Shown here piece by piece: positions 8,966 to 19,526 of a stretch of DNA of 24,074 nucleotides (within the stretch, counting starts at the first letter, position 1; each line of letters opens with the position of its first letter). Made by a program: the position numbers and the translations under genes. The stretch comes from Ophiothrix spiculata (lineage: Eukaryota; Echinodermata; Ophiuroidea; Amphilepidida; Ophiotrichidae), in assembly GCA_000969725.1 (NCBI GenBank), contig JXSR01S007557.1; one strand, given 5' to 3'. The notes beneath the pieces were generated by a model. That model was not told where the DNA came from. It saw only the letters and a program-made list of their open reading frames with translations, and made no database searches.

Positions 8966-9929
8966 AATGTACGTTTAAGAACGTTTATATTTTGACTTTC
9001 AAAATGATACTAAATGTCCTGTATGGTAGATATTTCTTCTATTAGAATTCGTTTACATGTATCTTTAAAATACCTTTATAAAAAACAAAAGATTTTAATA
9101 ATTTTCTGTTATGGTGACATAAATAACAATTTGATAAGATCGTGATTATCGATTAAATAATCAATGTGACTACTCATCAATCATGTAGCACATCGAGGAT
9201 TTTGAAACGAATTGTTTGGAAATATTCTATCATTGATCGGTGAAGATTACTTATTTTATTTAAGACCTAAAATGAACTTTTAATCTGATTTTGAATGCAA
9301 CTGAAGTAAACCCCACGTCATAAGTTCCTACCCATGATTTTACGTGCTTGTAGATGAAATAATTAAAGGTGTAGGTTCCGATTACATTCTCATCCCCCAG
9401 GGCTCAACCGAAAGTAGTATATTTTTTGATACCAAATGAAAGACCATATTTTTCTGATTATGAATCAAAAATGTCATCTTCAAATTCTTTACAGTTTTGG
9501 AGATATAGCACAACATGTAAATTAATTGGTATACCTATTTTCCATTTTTTTTGTATTTACATAACAGCCGCATCCCCAGGGTTGCATACTTTCTTTTGCC
9601 TCTCAAGAGAAAACATAGATCTTGGCCAGATCCATCTACCACCCTACCACTGATCTACCTCCCCTCAGACCAAACCCATTTAGTGACTTAGCAGCGAGGC
9701 TGTCAATTCATTCTATTATCAATTCATTCTGACTGACCAATTTGGACTGGTGCTAACAAATAACTGGGCTCTGTTCAAGAGTTAGAGAAAACAGGACACA
9801 AGCCAAGATTGAAACCTTGCAAAATGCATTTCAGAGGTCAAGGTCAATCAGTTAAAAGTAAATTATACACATTCTAAAATAGGAACCTGCACCTTTAACA
9901 ATTGTTCTGATAATTTTAGCACACCAACC

Positions 9930-10276
9930 AAGTCTCATCGATTTGAAGTTTGAATGTATCAAATTCGCCAACAAGCGACACTGAATTGTAAAGAAAAGTT
10001 GATTTAAAAGAAATACCTTTTAATCAAATTAATTTGTGCTAATTCCTGAACGACATAGTGACGGTACAACCACACACATTGCGAATCACGCCGCTTGTAG
10101 CCGGGATAAATAACACTAGGATTCGCTCCACAGCGCGGGCTATTCAATTTCAACGTAACGGGTAACGTTGGATACAAGAATTGAATTCAGGGGGTATTTT
10201 TAATCGATCATTCTTTGCATATCCGTGTCGCCTGATAATGAACTTGATACATTCCGACTTCAAATCGATGAGACTT
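9930..10276. mobile_element. Small inverted-repeat element (MITE-like)
   Basis: AAGTCTCATCGATTTGAAGT at 9930-9949 is exactly complementary to 10257-10276 (20 bp). Further in, GAATGTATCAA (9952-9962) pairs with TTGATACATTC (10244-10254), and GCGACAC (9975-9981) pairs with GTGTCGC near 10225. Arms of about 52 bp therefore enclose about 240 bp. Weaker complementarity between 9835-9853 and about 10303-10325 suggests the real ends may lie further out. No target duplication and no reading frame were found. Confidence 0.65.
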
Positions 10277-10389
10277 TGTTAATTTTCATACTAGTCGCAT
10301 CAAAGTTAATGTCGAGCTTGACTTCCATATTGGCAAAAAAATATAACTAGTCACTTAATTGTGATAAAGATAAGTACAGAACACTACTA

Positions 10390-10694
10390 AGGCCTAAAAA
10401 ATTGTTTGATTGGCGTAACCCGACCGACCCTATTTTTACCCCCGACCCTAAACAGTTTTATTTTATTTGAGCATGGTAAAAACCTCCAAATCCCAAATTT
10501 GATGGGAATCGATTTATGGCTTGCAGAACATTAAAAATGACAAATAAAAGATGTGTTACAGAAAAAGTGAAGATGTTTTTGTATATAAGTCGTATATTTT
10601 GTGTTCTTGTATGTGAAACATAGACTTAAAAAATAAAATGAAAATTATAAAAAATAATCTGACCTACCTACCCAATCAAACAATTATTTTCCTA
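10390..10694. mobile_element. MITE-like element, about 0.3 kb
   Basis: AATTGTTTGATTGG at 10400-10413 is matched exactly by its complement at 10672-10685. The match continues weakly on both sides: an AAGG-like outer end, and inside CCGACC at the left against a GGTAGGTC complement at the right. The interior is AT-rich with no frame. Length and structure are typical of non-autonomous DNA elements. Confidence 0.6.
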
Positions 10695-11255
10695 ATCGTC
10701 TTTTCAAACAGCCATGGTTGCTATTGGATAGTTGGAGGACCATTAATGTTATTGTTAAGCCATTCAGCTAACAAAAGTTGTTAATTATGAAAAATGTGAT
10801 TTATTTCTGAGAAAACAACTCCTCGCTTGTCTCCAATGCATAATTTCAAAAATGCGGTTAAAACCTCTATATAAACTTTAAAGACTTAAGGGCCCTGTCA
10901 ACCCTTCGTTTTCAGATATGGTTTTTATTCTGTAACTCAGCAATGGATTATTATATTCAAATAAAATTATATATTTCTAGAAGCGAATTTGCATACTGAA
11001 CATGATGGTGAGGTCATTTTTTTGACCAAAATGTGTTATTTTGGCTATAAGGTCCCAAATTCATGCTTTCGGCCCAAACTTTACGGGAAAGCTAACTAAA
11101 TTTTGCTTTTGTGAAATTTCGAACTATTTTACATTTTAGAATCTAGACAATTTTGTAATTTTTATCTTAGTTTTTGAGGTATTGTCAAAAATTGGTTCTA
11201 AAATGTCAAAAATCCAACCGCTGCCACAATGTTTGGCAAAACATTATACTTTATT
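10695..11255. other. Gene-free stretch left of the satellite edge
   Basis: Nothing was recognised. The sequence does not align with the 3' ends of any satellite monomer except for the last 15-20 bp before 11256, so it appears to lie outside the array. Confidence 0.5.
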
Positions 11256-11311
11256 CTCTAGCCTGCGTCGTCTCGTCTACCCTATAAAATAGTATTACAC
11301 CTTCATCCTGG
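11256..11311 (+). repeat. First satellite monomer (a1), 5' fragment
   Basis: CTCTAG, the GCGTCGTCTCGTCTA box, a TAAAATAGTATTACACCTTC stretch and TCCTGG match the first 56 bp of the monomers at 16258, 18657, 22049 and others. The remaining part of this monomer resumes at 15370, after the Academ-like insertion. Confidence 0.85.
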
Positions 11312-11650
11312 TAGGCGTGCAAATTGAGACATATTTTTGGGCGGAAGTGGCAACTGTTCGGCAACTGGGTAAATGTTGCATTTTATTTAAGTACATATAT
11401 TAATTATATTATATATTAAAATTGCACAAAATTCATTTGGTGGAACATTGAGTTTTGCCCTATTTAAAATGGCGGCAAAAATATGGTGTGGTTTTTCATC
11501 TTCAAGTTATGGAATTAAAAAGTGGTCTTAAGAAAAATCATGTGCTGTAAAATCTATATACTTTTGTAATCGTAAGTATAAAGCTAAGTTTATTTCATAA
11601 CACTACAAACCACCAAAATTCCTCACATTTTACATGCGGAAATGACGTCA
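11312..11650. repeat. Left TIR of the Academ-like element
   Basis: The outer 14 bp and the bases 11348-11365 are exact inverse matches of the right end. ATTGCACAAAATT (11421-11433) and GGTGGAACAT (11439-11448) also have exact inverse partners at 15238-15250 and 15223-15232. A GACGTCA word at 11644-11650 pairs with one near 15029-15036. The pairing is imperfect between these blocks. Confidence 0.75.
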
Positions 11651-12202
11651 TAAAAAATCCTCTGGGTAACACTTATTTTTAGGTATTATGTTAACTATAA
11701 AGTGTCATGCATCGATGCTCTGTGGCCAATACTGACTAAAAAGCGTTGATTTTTTAAAGAATATTCACCGAACTTTTGCAATATCACAAAAAATACCCAC
11801 AATTCATTGAAAGAAGACTTTCAAATAGTGTTTATATCCCGATACCCCTTTTAGTGATTTTGCTTTACGCAACATCATGATATCTAATGTGTGCTATACT
11901 TAACATTATTTAATGCTTGTTTTATCTATTTACTACATAATTTTAATGGAGAACTGGATAAGCTATGTACAAGTTTATTGACGTCACTTATTACCCAGAA
12001 TACATCATGGTGGCGAAGAAAAGACCGCTAGGGTATACCTATGTATTTTTATCAATATCCATCTTTTTATTTATAAAACATAAGTATATTCAACCATTCA
12101 GAGATGGTTATACCTCCCCAAAGTCACAAATACGATCCCCTTTTCACATTCATATGCATTTTTCCAAAAATACTATCAAAGAAATTATGTGTAATATATT
12201 AG

Positions 12203-14466
12203 CAGTGCAGCTCTGACAGGGAAGGCAAGGTGAACATGTTGCCCTCCTTTTTCGTATGTGACCGTCAGACCTATTCAAGATGGGGGTCTCTCTATGCTGT
12301 GGAAATGATAACAAACAGTAAAACAGAAGTTCAACGAAGAAGAGTTCTGTGTGAGACATACAGCAGGGAAGTTAAAAGGCCAGTGGAAAAATATGGGAGT
12401 AGAAACAACGGCCATCAAGGACACCAAGAGTGACAGTGGCATCATTGGTCTTACAACTATTCTGAGATGGATATGTACTCGGCATATTCTTGGTCAATAT
12501 GCAGAAGCAATATATAGGCGTAGTAAAGGAACCAGAGAACAATGTACAAGAACAAGCACTGCCAGCAAGAATGAAGAGAGATGAGGAAGACGTGATACGC
12601 ATAGTCAAACATATTGAAGACAATATGACGGACCCTTTTGATGTTGAAGTGCACTCAAAGCTGCTCATTAACCTAGGTAGTGGGCTTGTGGCTTCACCAG
12701 ACATCAGCAAGTCACTACTGAATTCCATCGACAAGGGGAAAAGTATGCCAACAAGCTTCTTGAAATCAAGGTTAAGCCAAGATGGTGAAAATAGCAAATC
12801 TTTGTATCAACCAATTACAAAGTCCGGCTTGTAAACCATCAGTGATATGAAAAAGCACTCAAATGTAACAATAAGGAACAAGAACTATCGCATTGCAGTT
12901 TTCCCAAAACTTATATACCAGAGAGCTTTGACACTTTTCAATGTTCGGACAGATGTCAATCTTGGAACAGATTTAAGCTACCCCAGTCACAGTAGTTCCA
13001 CCATCAATTTTCAAAGACGACCGTTGCAGACGCAAGACAACAAATTTATAAGGCCGATCTCCTTCACTGTTTGGAAAACACTGTCAACGAATCACTGATC
13101 CAACTTCCAGAAACACACTGTGAAATTTCTGCCTATGTTTTAGATGTAATGGCAACGTTTCAAGAAATGGAGAAAGAGGTCAAAGAATTACATACTTTCC
13201 AAGACATAGCTGAACTTTTCTTTCAAAAGATTGAGATACTGCTGAGAAAACACGATGGAATTCACCTAGTCTTTGATCGTTATGACGATGATCTCGCGCC
13301 AAAATCTGAAGAACGAGCATGCAGGCAGGGCTCCAAGAGCGGAAGGATATATCAGGTGGAAGGGACTAGGCCAATTCCAGACTGGAAAACATTTATGGAT
13401 CTATAAATAAGGCCCAGCTAACAGATTTGTATCTAAATACATCGAAATTAACATCCAAAAACGACAAACAGTGCTTAGAACATGTAGAACGGAAAGTCAG
13501 AAACTCTTCATTGGTGGAGGCTATTCATCTTGTACACAAACAAAATGTGTGACCAGTGTTGCAAGATATGTTGACGAATTGGCCTTAACACAAACTGAAG
13601 CCGACACTCGGATCCTTCACGACACCGACTTAGGTAGACGACTAAACAGTGATGAATTTAACAGGACTCATAGTTGTTAATACACCTGATATGGATGTAA
13701 TGGTTTTGTTATTTTATTATGCGCCAAAATTACAAGCTATTACAGAGATCTGGATGGAGACGGGAAGAGTTACTAAGACACTTGATCTGAAGCGGTTGAT
13801 ATCAATTCACAAGATTTAAAACAAGATTGGAACTCAAATCTGTTCCGTGCTACCCTAATTTCAGGCCCTCACAGGATGTGACACGGTGTCTTCTTTATTT
13901 GGCATTGGAAAAAGAACAGCAATCCAACGACTTCAAAAGATGTGTGACATCGACTTACAACGTTTCCAGTCTCTCAAATCTGATGACGAGCAAGCGGCAG
14001 TCAATGCAGCGAGGAAATTTGTTGCATCACTTTATGACCCGTCAGAGAAATTTCGAGGATCAAATGACTCCTTGAACAAACTTCGCGTGCGTCTAGCAGC
14101 ATCACGTGCCGCATCTTTTTCCAGGCTTCCTCCATGCGAAGATTCATTTTTGCAACATGTCAGACGTGCATCATGGCAAGTGAAGATTTGGACCAACGCT
14201 CATTTGCCTGCTCTTGATGTTCCTAGTCCTATTGGTCATGGCTGGAAAGACAACTTGGTTCTTCCTGTTTTCTTTGAAAGTCCCACTGCTCTGGATAAAC
14301 TTCAAGAATTTTGGGAAATACCAGATGTGCAAATAATCAAAACTGTCCATGTAGAAGAGACGGGCTTGGCTGCTCGGAGGTGTTCAGATGTGGTGGTTAT
14401 GAAGACGACAAATGTCACAACAGAATTAACTCTGATAACCTCGATGCCACTGACAGTCTTGATTAG
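12203..14466 (+). pseudogene. Transposase with XPG-like nuclease motifs, frameshifted
   Basis: Fragments in all three plus frames follow one another in the order of a single protein. 12203-12307 holds MLPSFF and YSRWGSLYAVEM. 12366-12530 holds DTKSDSGIIGLT and TRHILGQYAEA. 12520-12834 holds ARMKRDEEDV and LGSGLVASPDIS. 13050-13403 holds LVFDRYDDD, with the Asp codon at 13275. 13501-13640 holds EADTRI at 13597. Frame 2 from 13664 holds NTPDMDVMVLL and then CDTVSSLFGIGKRTA (13877-13921), a helix-two-turn-helix. The frame changes near 14310 to a Cys-rich tail (CANNQNCPCRRDGLGC) ending at a stop at 14464-14466. These acidic motifs match the arrangement of XPG/FEN nucleases. At least five frame changes and in-frame stops at 13817 and in the LP*F stretch before CDT show it is dead. 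The N-terminal part of the family protein is missing. Confidence 0.8.
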
Positions 14467-15028
14467 GTCTGATTTTGTTTCACCCTTGACGTCAATTTTG
14501 ACATTTCTTTATAATATATAGATGATCCATAGTAGGCAAACATATAAGTTAGATATTAAATATCATGTTGTAACCATTTTTTATTTAATGTATGTATAGT
14601 TATAATAACTATAAACTGGTATTGTTATAAGAAGAACTTAAGGTTTGTAGCAGGTAGTATTCAAGAACAGAAAATGTAAACATCATATGTCTTTGTTATT
14701 AAGGTGTAGTATTAAGATGCAATTTTTATTATTACAATTGATGATTTTTAAACCACGGATTGCCCGTAAAATTTTACATTGATTAGTGACATATCAAATG
14801 TAATGAAAAAAGTGATCTAAATGATACATCATACCGTCTGTCTAGATGTGTACCGGTGATGTCATTTTAATGCATACTTTCTATTCTATTGGTTCAAGTA
14901 TTTGATATAACATTGTTTTACCAAGAAATAATCATTTGACAAGGATAAATAACACATAAACACTATTTTCAAACTGAAGGGCTCAAGAAATCACTAAAAA
15001 TAGAACGTAGTCTTTGATTAACTTTGCC
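14467..15028. other. AT-rich 3' region of the Academ-like element
   Basis: There is no reading frame and no RNA structure seen between the transposase remnant and the right TIR. It is probably untranslated sequence of the element. Confidence 0.5.
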
Positions 15029-15369
15029 GACGTCATTACCGAAGTAATGTATGAGTAATTTTGTTAATTTTTATACAACTTTCTATTAACTATCAATTGA
15101 TAAGAAAAATAAAACAAACTCACTTGTTGTAAAGAAACATGATTCTTAATGGTCTCTTAACTTCGAACTTTCGCCAAAATCCATGAACTATTCAGATGCC
15201 ATCTAAATGACGTCATAAAGACATGTTCCACCACTGCAATTTTGTGCAATTTTTCAATGCAAGTCGAGCAATACCCATTCTTCAAAATGACACCAAATTC
15301 AGTCGGTTGCCGAACAGTTGCCAGTTCAACCATTTTTAGAGCACTTTTTGGCTATAATTTGCACGCCTA
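15029..15369. repeat. Right TIR of the Academ-like element
   Basis: This is the inverse partner of 11312-11650. The spacer between the two exact terminal blocks is 32 bp here and 22 bp on the left. The 94-codon open frame at 15242-15526 runs through this TIR, the satellite and a GC-rich insert, so it is not a gene. Confidence 0.75.
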
Positions 15370-16259
15370 TGGTGCTAAGAGGCACAAACCTAGAACTAGC
15401 ACCGTTCCCCTGATCGCCCCTTCCACGTACCTAGCAATGAGCACAGGCAGCGGGCGAAGCGCGCTGGCTGTTGGACAGGTGGTTTTGGACAAGGCACTGA
15501 AATCAGGGCTAGTACAAACCACGTGATTACTCTTCAGGGATTCTTGACCGGCAGATTAAAGCAAATAAATTAATGATAAATGGAACAATGATTATTACGT
15601 TATGATGCAAAAACTTAATTACATTGTTGTGAATACAAGTTGTTGATACAATTAAAACTAAACATGTGGAAGGGATGCAAGAGAAGGAGAAATATTTGTG
15701 CCAGGGACGTTATTGTTTCCTCCAGTTCTCTTAAATTCAGAAGCCATCCAATCCACAACCAAACCAACATAAAATGTCACAAAAGCACTTTAAAGCTACG
15801 AAGGGTATGAGGCAACATCATCAACAACAAACTATTGTTTCTCGTTTTTCAATTTGGAGATAATCTCTTAAGGTATTCAAGAAGTACGATTAGAAGACTT
15901 TGACCCCGACGTTACAGGATACTTAAGTATATAAAACCAAAAGATGCCCATTTTACTTTAAATACAATTAAGAATTGTAGTGATTTACGTAAAAAACAAA
16001 AGGTTATGTTCTTTTTATCCACATTTACTTAAGAGGATTTGTATTTAAAACCTTATCTACAATTTCTTTCATTTCGTGAAAACAGGGCTCATATTATAAC
16101 TTTCTAAAAGCAGGTTTCAAGAGCTCCCATGGAATATACAAAAAATCTTGTATTGAAAGCAACATTCCTTTAATTCGTATACTTTTGAATGCACAGAGAG
16201 ATGATTGATTTTTGATTGGATTTTCATCTAACAAACAATGATCTTAATTCTTTAATTCT
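15370..16259 (+). repeat. Monomer a1, 3' part
   Basis: It resumes after the Academ-like element with TGGTGCTAAGAGGCACAAACC, where other monomers have TGGTACTTAGAGGCACAAAC. Without the two insertions the whole monomer would be about 0.81 kb. Class a marks are GCAACATCATCAACAACAAA and GGAAGGGATGCAAGAG. A 123-bp GC-rich insert lies at 15391-15513. Confidence 0.8.
15391..15513. mobile_element. GC-rich 123-bp insert with 7-bp flanking duplication
   Basis: All other monomers read GGCACAAACC directly followed by A(C/G)TTGATTACTC or a close variant. Here 123 extra bases lie between two ACAAACC copies (15384-15390 and 15514-15520). The insert is about 58 percent GC (71 of 123 by count), far above its surroundings, and rich in CpG. 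It has no obvious terminal inverted repeats, no poly-A tail and no tRNA boxes. It could be a truncated retroposed fragment or filler DNA. Both strands are open in at least one frame, but nothing was recognised. Confidence 0.7.
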
Positions 16260-16986
16260 CTAGACTGCGTCGTCTCGTCTAGCCTAAATAGCATTGCATC
16301 TTCCTCTTGGTACTAACCACTTGATTACTCTTCAGGGAATTCTTGGCCGGCGCATTAAAGCAAATATATTGATGACAATTGGAGCAATGACTACAACGTT
16401 ATGATGTAAGTAAAAACGTAATTACATTGTCAATTAAAACTAAACAGGTGTGAGCTTTGCAAGATGAAGGTTACATATCTATACCTGCGACGTCATTGTT
16501 TCCTCCAGTTTTTTTAAATTCAGAAACTACATTATCCACAACAAAACCAACATAGAATGTCACAAAAGACACTTTAAAGCAAAAATCTACTGTTTCTCGT
16601 TTTTCCATTTTGAGAAGGTCGGTCAAGAAATACGATTAGAAGACTTTGATCCTAACGTTACAGGATACTTATATAAAATCAAAAGATGATCTTTTTACCT
16701 TTAATAAAAATAAGATATTGATGTGATTTACATAAAAAACCCGAAAAGTGATGTTCCTTTTATCCCGCTTTACTTCAGAGGATGTTTATGCCAAAGAAAG
16801 GCTCATATCAAAACTTTTTTTCCTAAAGCAGGATTCATAAGTTGCCACGAAAAATCCAAAATTCCTATTGAACATTCCTTTAATTCGTATACTTATAAAT
16901 ACAAATACAAATATTCGTATACTTATAAATATTTGATTTTGATTGGATTTTCATCTAACAATCTATGATCCTAGCTCTTTACTACT
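16260..16986 (+). repeat. Monomer b1 (727 bp)
   Basis: It starts with the CTAGAC...GTCTAG box. It lacks 10 bp (TAGAGGCACA) in the TGGTACT/AACCAC region present in other monomers. Near its end the 19-bp word ATTCGTATACTTATAAATA is repeated directly (16883-16901 and 16913-16931). Partners are 19527-20229 and 22843-23511. Confidence 0.8.
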
Positions 16987-17650
16987 CTAGACTGCGTCGT
17001 CTCGTCTAGCCTAAATAGCATTGCATCTTCCTTCTGGTACTTAGAGCACAAATCACTTGATTACTCTTCAGGGAATTCGTGACCGGCGGATTAAAGCAAA
17101 TAAATTGGTGACAATTGATGCAATGATTACTACGTTATGATGCAAATAAAACTATGCACTTATTTAGTTGTTTGTAATTCAGTTGTAGAGACAATAAAAA
17201 ACAACAGCTGTACGATTTGCAAGAGTGGGGGAAATACCTTACGACGTTGTTTTTTTCTCTATGATCAAGACAAAAATAACAGCACCAACATAATACTGTT
17301 AATGCTTTTCGGGAAGAAGAGCATTTAAAACATTTAAGAAAACACAATTAGCATACTTTGACCTTGATCCTTATATATTAAACAAAAAGATTGTGTATTC
17401 ACCTTTTGATTATGATATTGATGCGAGTTACATGAAAAACCAAAATTGATATTCCTTTCAGCCCAATTCATTTCAGGGGATATTTACGCAAAAGCATGTT
17501 TGCAATTTCTAGCTCATTTCGTCCCATATTAATTCTTTTTAAATCAGATTTCAAGAGTTGCCACGGATATTATACGAATTCAAAGATCTTTTATCAAAGT
17601 AACATTCCAATAATTCGAACGCTTATGCATATAGAATGATGACTGCATAT
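16987..17650 (+). repeat. Monomer c1 (about 664 bp)
   Basis: The 5' 160 bp is like classes a and b. The middle is class-specific, with marks AACTATGCACTTAT, GCAAGAGTGGGGGAAATACC and TCTATGATCAAGACAAAAA. The 63-codon (17137-17328, plus) and 70-codon (17135-17347, minus) open frames here are mutual shadows and are not conserved as frames in c3. Confidence 0.8.
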
Positions 17651-17669
17651 TGACGCATGCGATGCGTCA
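17651..17669. repeat. 8-bp-arm hairpin replacing the box of monomer d1
   Basis: TGACGCAT, loop GCG, ATGCGTCA: a perfect inverted repeat at the point where other monomers carry the CTAGAC box. In d2 (20904-20922) one arm is altered to TGACTGCAT, and in d3 (from 23966) the right arm is lost. Confidence 0.7.
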
Positions 17670-18658
17670 TTAGGTCTAGTCATAATAGTATTATATCTAT
17701 TTTGCTTCTTGACGGCACAAACATCTTGATTGTTCTTTAGGGGTTTCTTGACCGGGGATTGAAGAGAACAGATTTATGAAAATTGGAGTACTAGCTACTA
17801 CGTTATGCTGTAAATAAAACGAAATTACATCGTGCTCTTTAATTAAGATGTTGTAAATTCAAGGTAATGATACAATCGAAAACAAGTAGTTGCAAATATT
17901 TTAGCAAAGGAAGATGACATATTTGTTCTTACAACGTTATCATTTCCTTTGATTGTCTTTAAGTCCATATCAAAAACCAACAGAAAATGTTACACATAGT
18001 ACATGTGTGAGAGGCAATTGTATGGTAGCACTAAGATATGGCTGTGTGTATCTCTAACATAACGCCATCCACCTTGAAAGCGTTTGCATTCTCGGTCTGA
18101 TGCAGTTTGCATTAAAGATGGCGTAAGTAATGAAACACTTAAAATGTCTATATCCGACCGAAATAGATGGCTCAATTGCACTCTGTAGACTTAACTGCTG
18201 TGGCTTTTCGTTTACGCTTAACTTTTCAGTTTTAGTGTGATGCAATATCAGTCACTGGTGAAACTGCTCTCTCGGCGTATTTTAGGTTTAGAATTTTTAC
18301 GATTACGTTTTAGGTTTTTCCTGAAATTAGTAAAACCAAAAGATGACAATTCTACTTTAAATACAATTAAGAATTGTTGTGATTTACATAAAAAACAAAA
18401 GGTGATGTTCCTTTTATCCCAATTTACTTAAGACGATGTTTATTTAAAACCTTATCTGCAATTTTCTTTCATTTTGTGAAAACAGGGCTCATTTTATAAC
18501 TTCTAAAAGCAGGTTTCAAGAGTTACCATGGAAAATACGAAAAATCTTGTATTCAAAGCAACATTCCTTTAATTCGTATACTTATGAATGCACAGAGAGA
18601 TGATTGAATTTTGATTGGATTTTCATCTAACAAACAATGATCTTAATTCTTTAATTCT
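17651..18658 (+). repeat. Monomer d1 (about 1.0 kb)
   Basis: Its start is diverged: GGTCTAGTCATAATAG, then TTGCTTCTTGACGG and GGGGTTTCTTGACCGGGGAT in place of the usual sequence. A class-specific segment (about 17960-18330) includes AACGCCATCCACCTTGAAAG and CAATATCAGTCACTGGTGAA. The last 330 bp is nearly class a. No frame is conserved with d2. Confidence 0.8.
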
Positions 18659-19526
18659 CTAGACTGCGTCGTCTTGTCTAGCCTAAATAGCATTGCATCT
18701 TACTCTTGGTACTTAGAGGAACAAACCACTTTATTCCTCTTCAAGGAATTCGTGACCGGCGGATTAAAGCAAATAAATTGATGACAATTGGAGCAATGAC
18801 TACAACGTTATGATGTAAGGAAAAACGTAATTACATTGTCAATTAAAACTAAACAGGTGTAAGCTTTGCAAGAGAAGGTGGCATATCTGTGTGTGCAAAA
18901 ACTTAATTACATTGTTGTGAATACAAGTTGTTGTTACAATTAAAACTAAACATGTGGAAGGGGTGCAAGAGAAGGTGAAATATTTGTGTCTGGACGTTAT
19001 TGTTTCCTCCAGTTCTCTTGAATTCAGAAGCCATCCAATCCACAACAAAACCAACATAAAATGTCACAAAAGCACGTTAAAGCTACGAAGTGCATGAGGC
19101 AACATCATCAACAACAAACTATTGTTTCTCGTTTTTTCAATTTAGAGATGGTCTCTTAAGATATTCAAGAAGTACGATTAGAAGACTTTGACCCCGACAT
19201 TACAGAATGACTATTTTTCCTTTAAATACAATAAAAAATTGTTGTGATTTACATAAAAAACAAAAGGCGATGTTCCTTTTATCCTAATTTACTTAAAAGG
19301 ATGTTTATTTAAAATCTTATCTGCAATTTCTTTCACTTCGTGAACACAGGGCTCATATTATAACTTTCTAAAAGCAGGTTTCAAGAGTTTCCATGGAAAA
19401 TACGAAAAATCTTGTATTCAAAGCAACATTCCTTTAATTCGTATACTTATGAATGCACAGAGAGATGATTGATTTTCGATTGGATTTTCATCTAACAAAC
19501 AATGATCTCAATTCTTTAATTATTCT
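18659..19526 (+). repeat. Monomer a2 (868 bp)
   Basis: This is class a with an internal partial duplication. An ACTAAACAGGTGTAAGC half at about 18845 is followed by ACTAAACATGTGGAAGG at about 18945, giving two diverged copies of a 100-bp stretch where a1 has one. The 72-codon minus-strand open frame at 18839-19057 lies in this duplication and is not kept in other copies. Confidence 0.8.

Larger units (their letters stand above)
8201..9830. other. Gene-free stretch with duplicated block R2
   Basis: No coding region was recognised. The part at 8540-8965 is the diverged partner of 4380-4745. The stretch from 9310 to 9830 is slightly less AT-rich and has no repeat partner elsewhere in this window. 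The 75-codon open frame at 9426-9653 has no recognisable family. Confidence 0.5.
11312..15369 (+). mobile_element. Academ-like DNA transposon, degenerate, 4.06 kb
   Basis: The left end TAGGCGTGCAAATT (11312-11325) is the exact inverse of the right end (15356-15369). A second exact 18-bp pair lies inside (11348-11365 and 15306-15323), and weaker pairing continues to about 340 bp. Flanks are TGG before the left end and TGG after the right end. Removing the element rejoins a satellite monomer, which fixes the borders and a 3-bp target duplication. Inside is a decayed transposase with XPG/FEN-type nuclease landmarks. Academ is a eukaryotic DNA-transposon superfamily described as having an XPG-like nuclease domain and 3-4 bp target duplications, which fits. 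The element itself is certain. The superfamily name rests on motif recognition and remains to be tested. Confidence 0.85.

Noticed and set aside
12372-12797. Longest minus-strand open frame in the middle part (141 codons)
   Set aside because: It lies antisense to the transposase remnant, whose plus-strand fragments show family motifs. It is a shadow frame.
13886-14521. The 211-codon plus-strand frame as an intact gene
   Set aside because: It is the 3' third of the dead transposase. The same frame continues upstream through stops, and the Cys-rich end lies in another frame after about 14310.
15242-15526. 94-codon frame as a gene
   Set aside because: It runs through the right TIR of the transposon, a satellite piece and the GC-rich insert, so it is a chance join of unrelated sequences.
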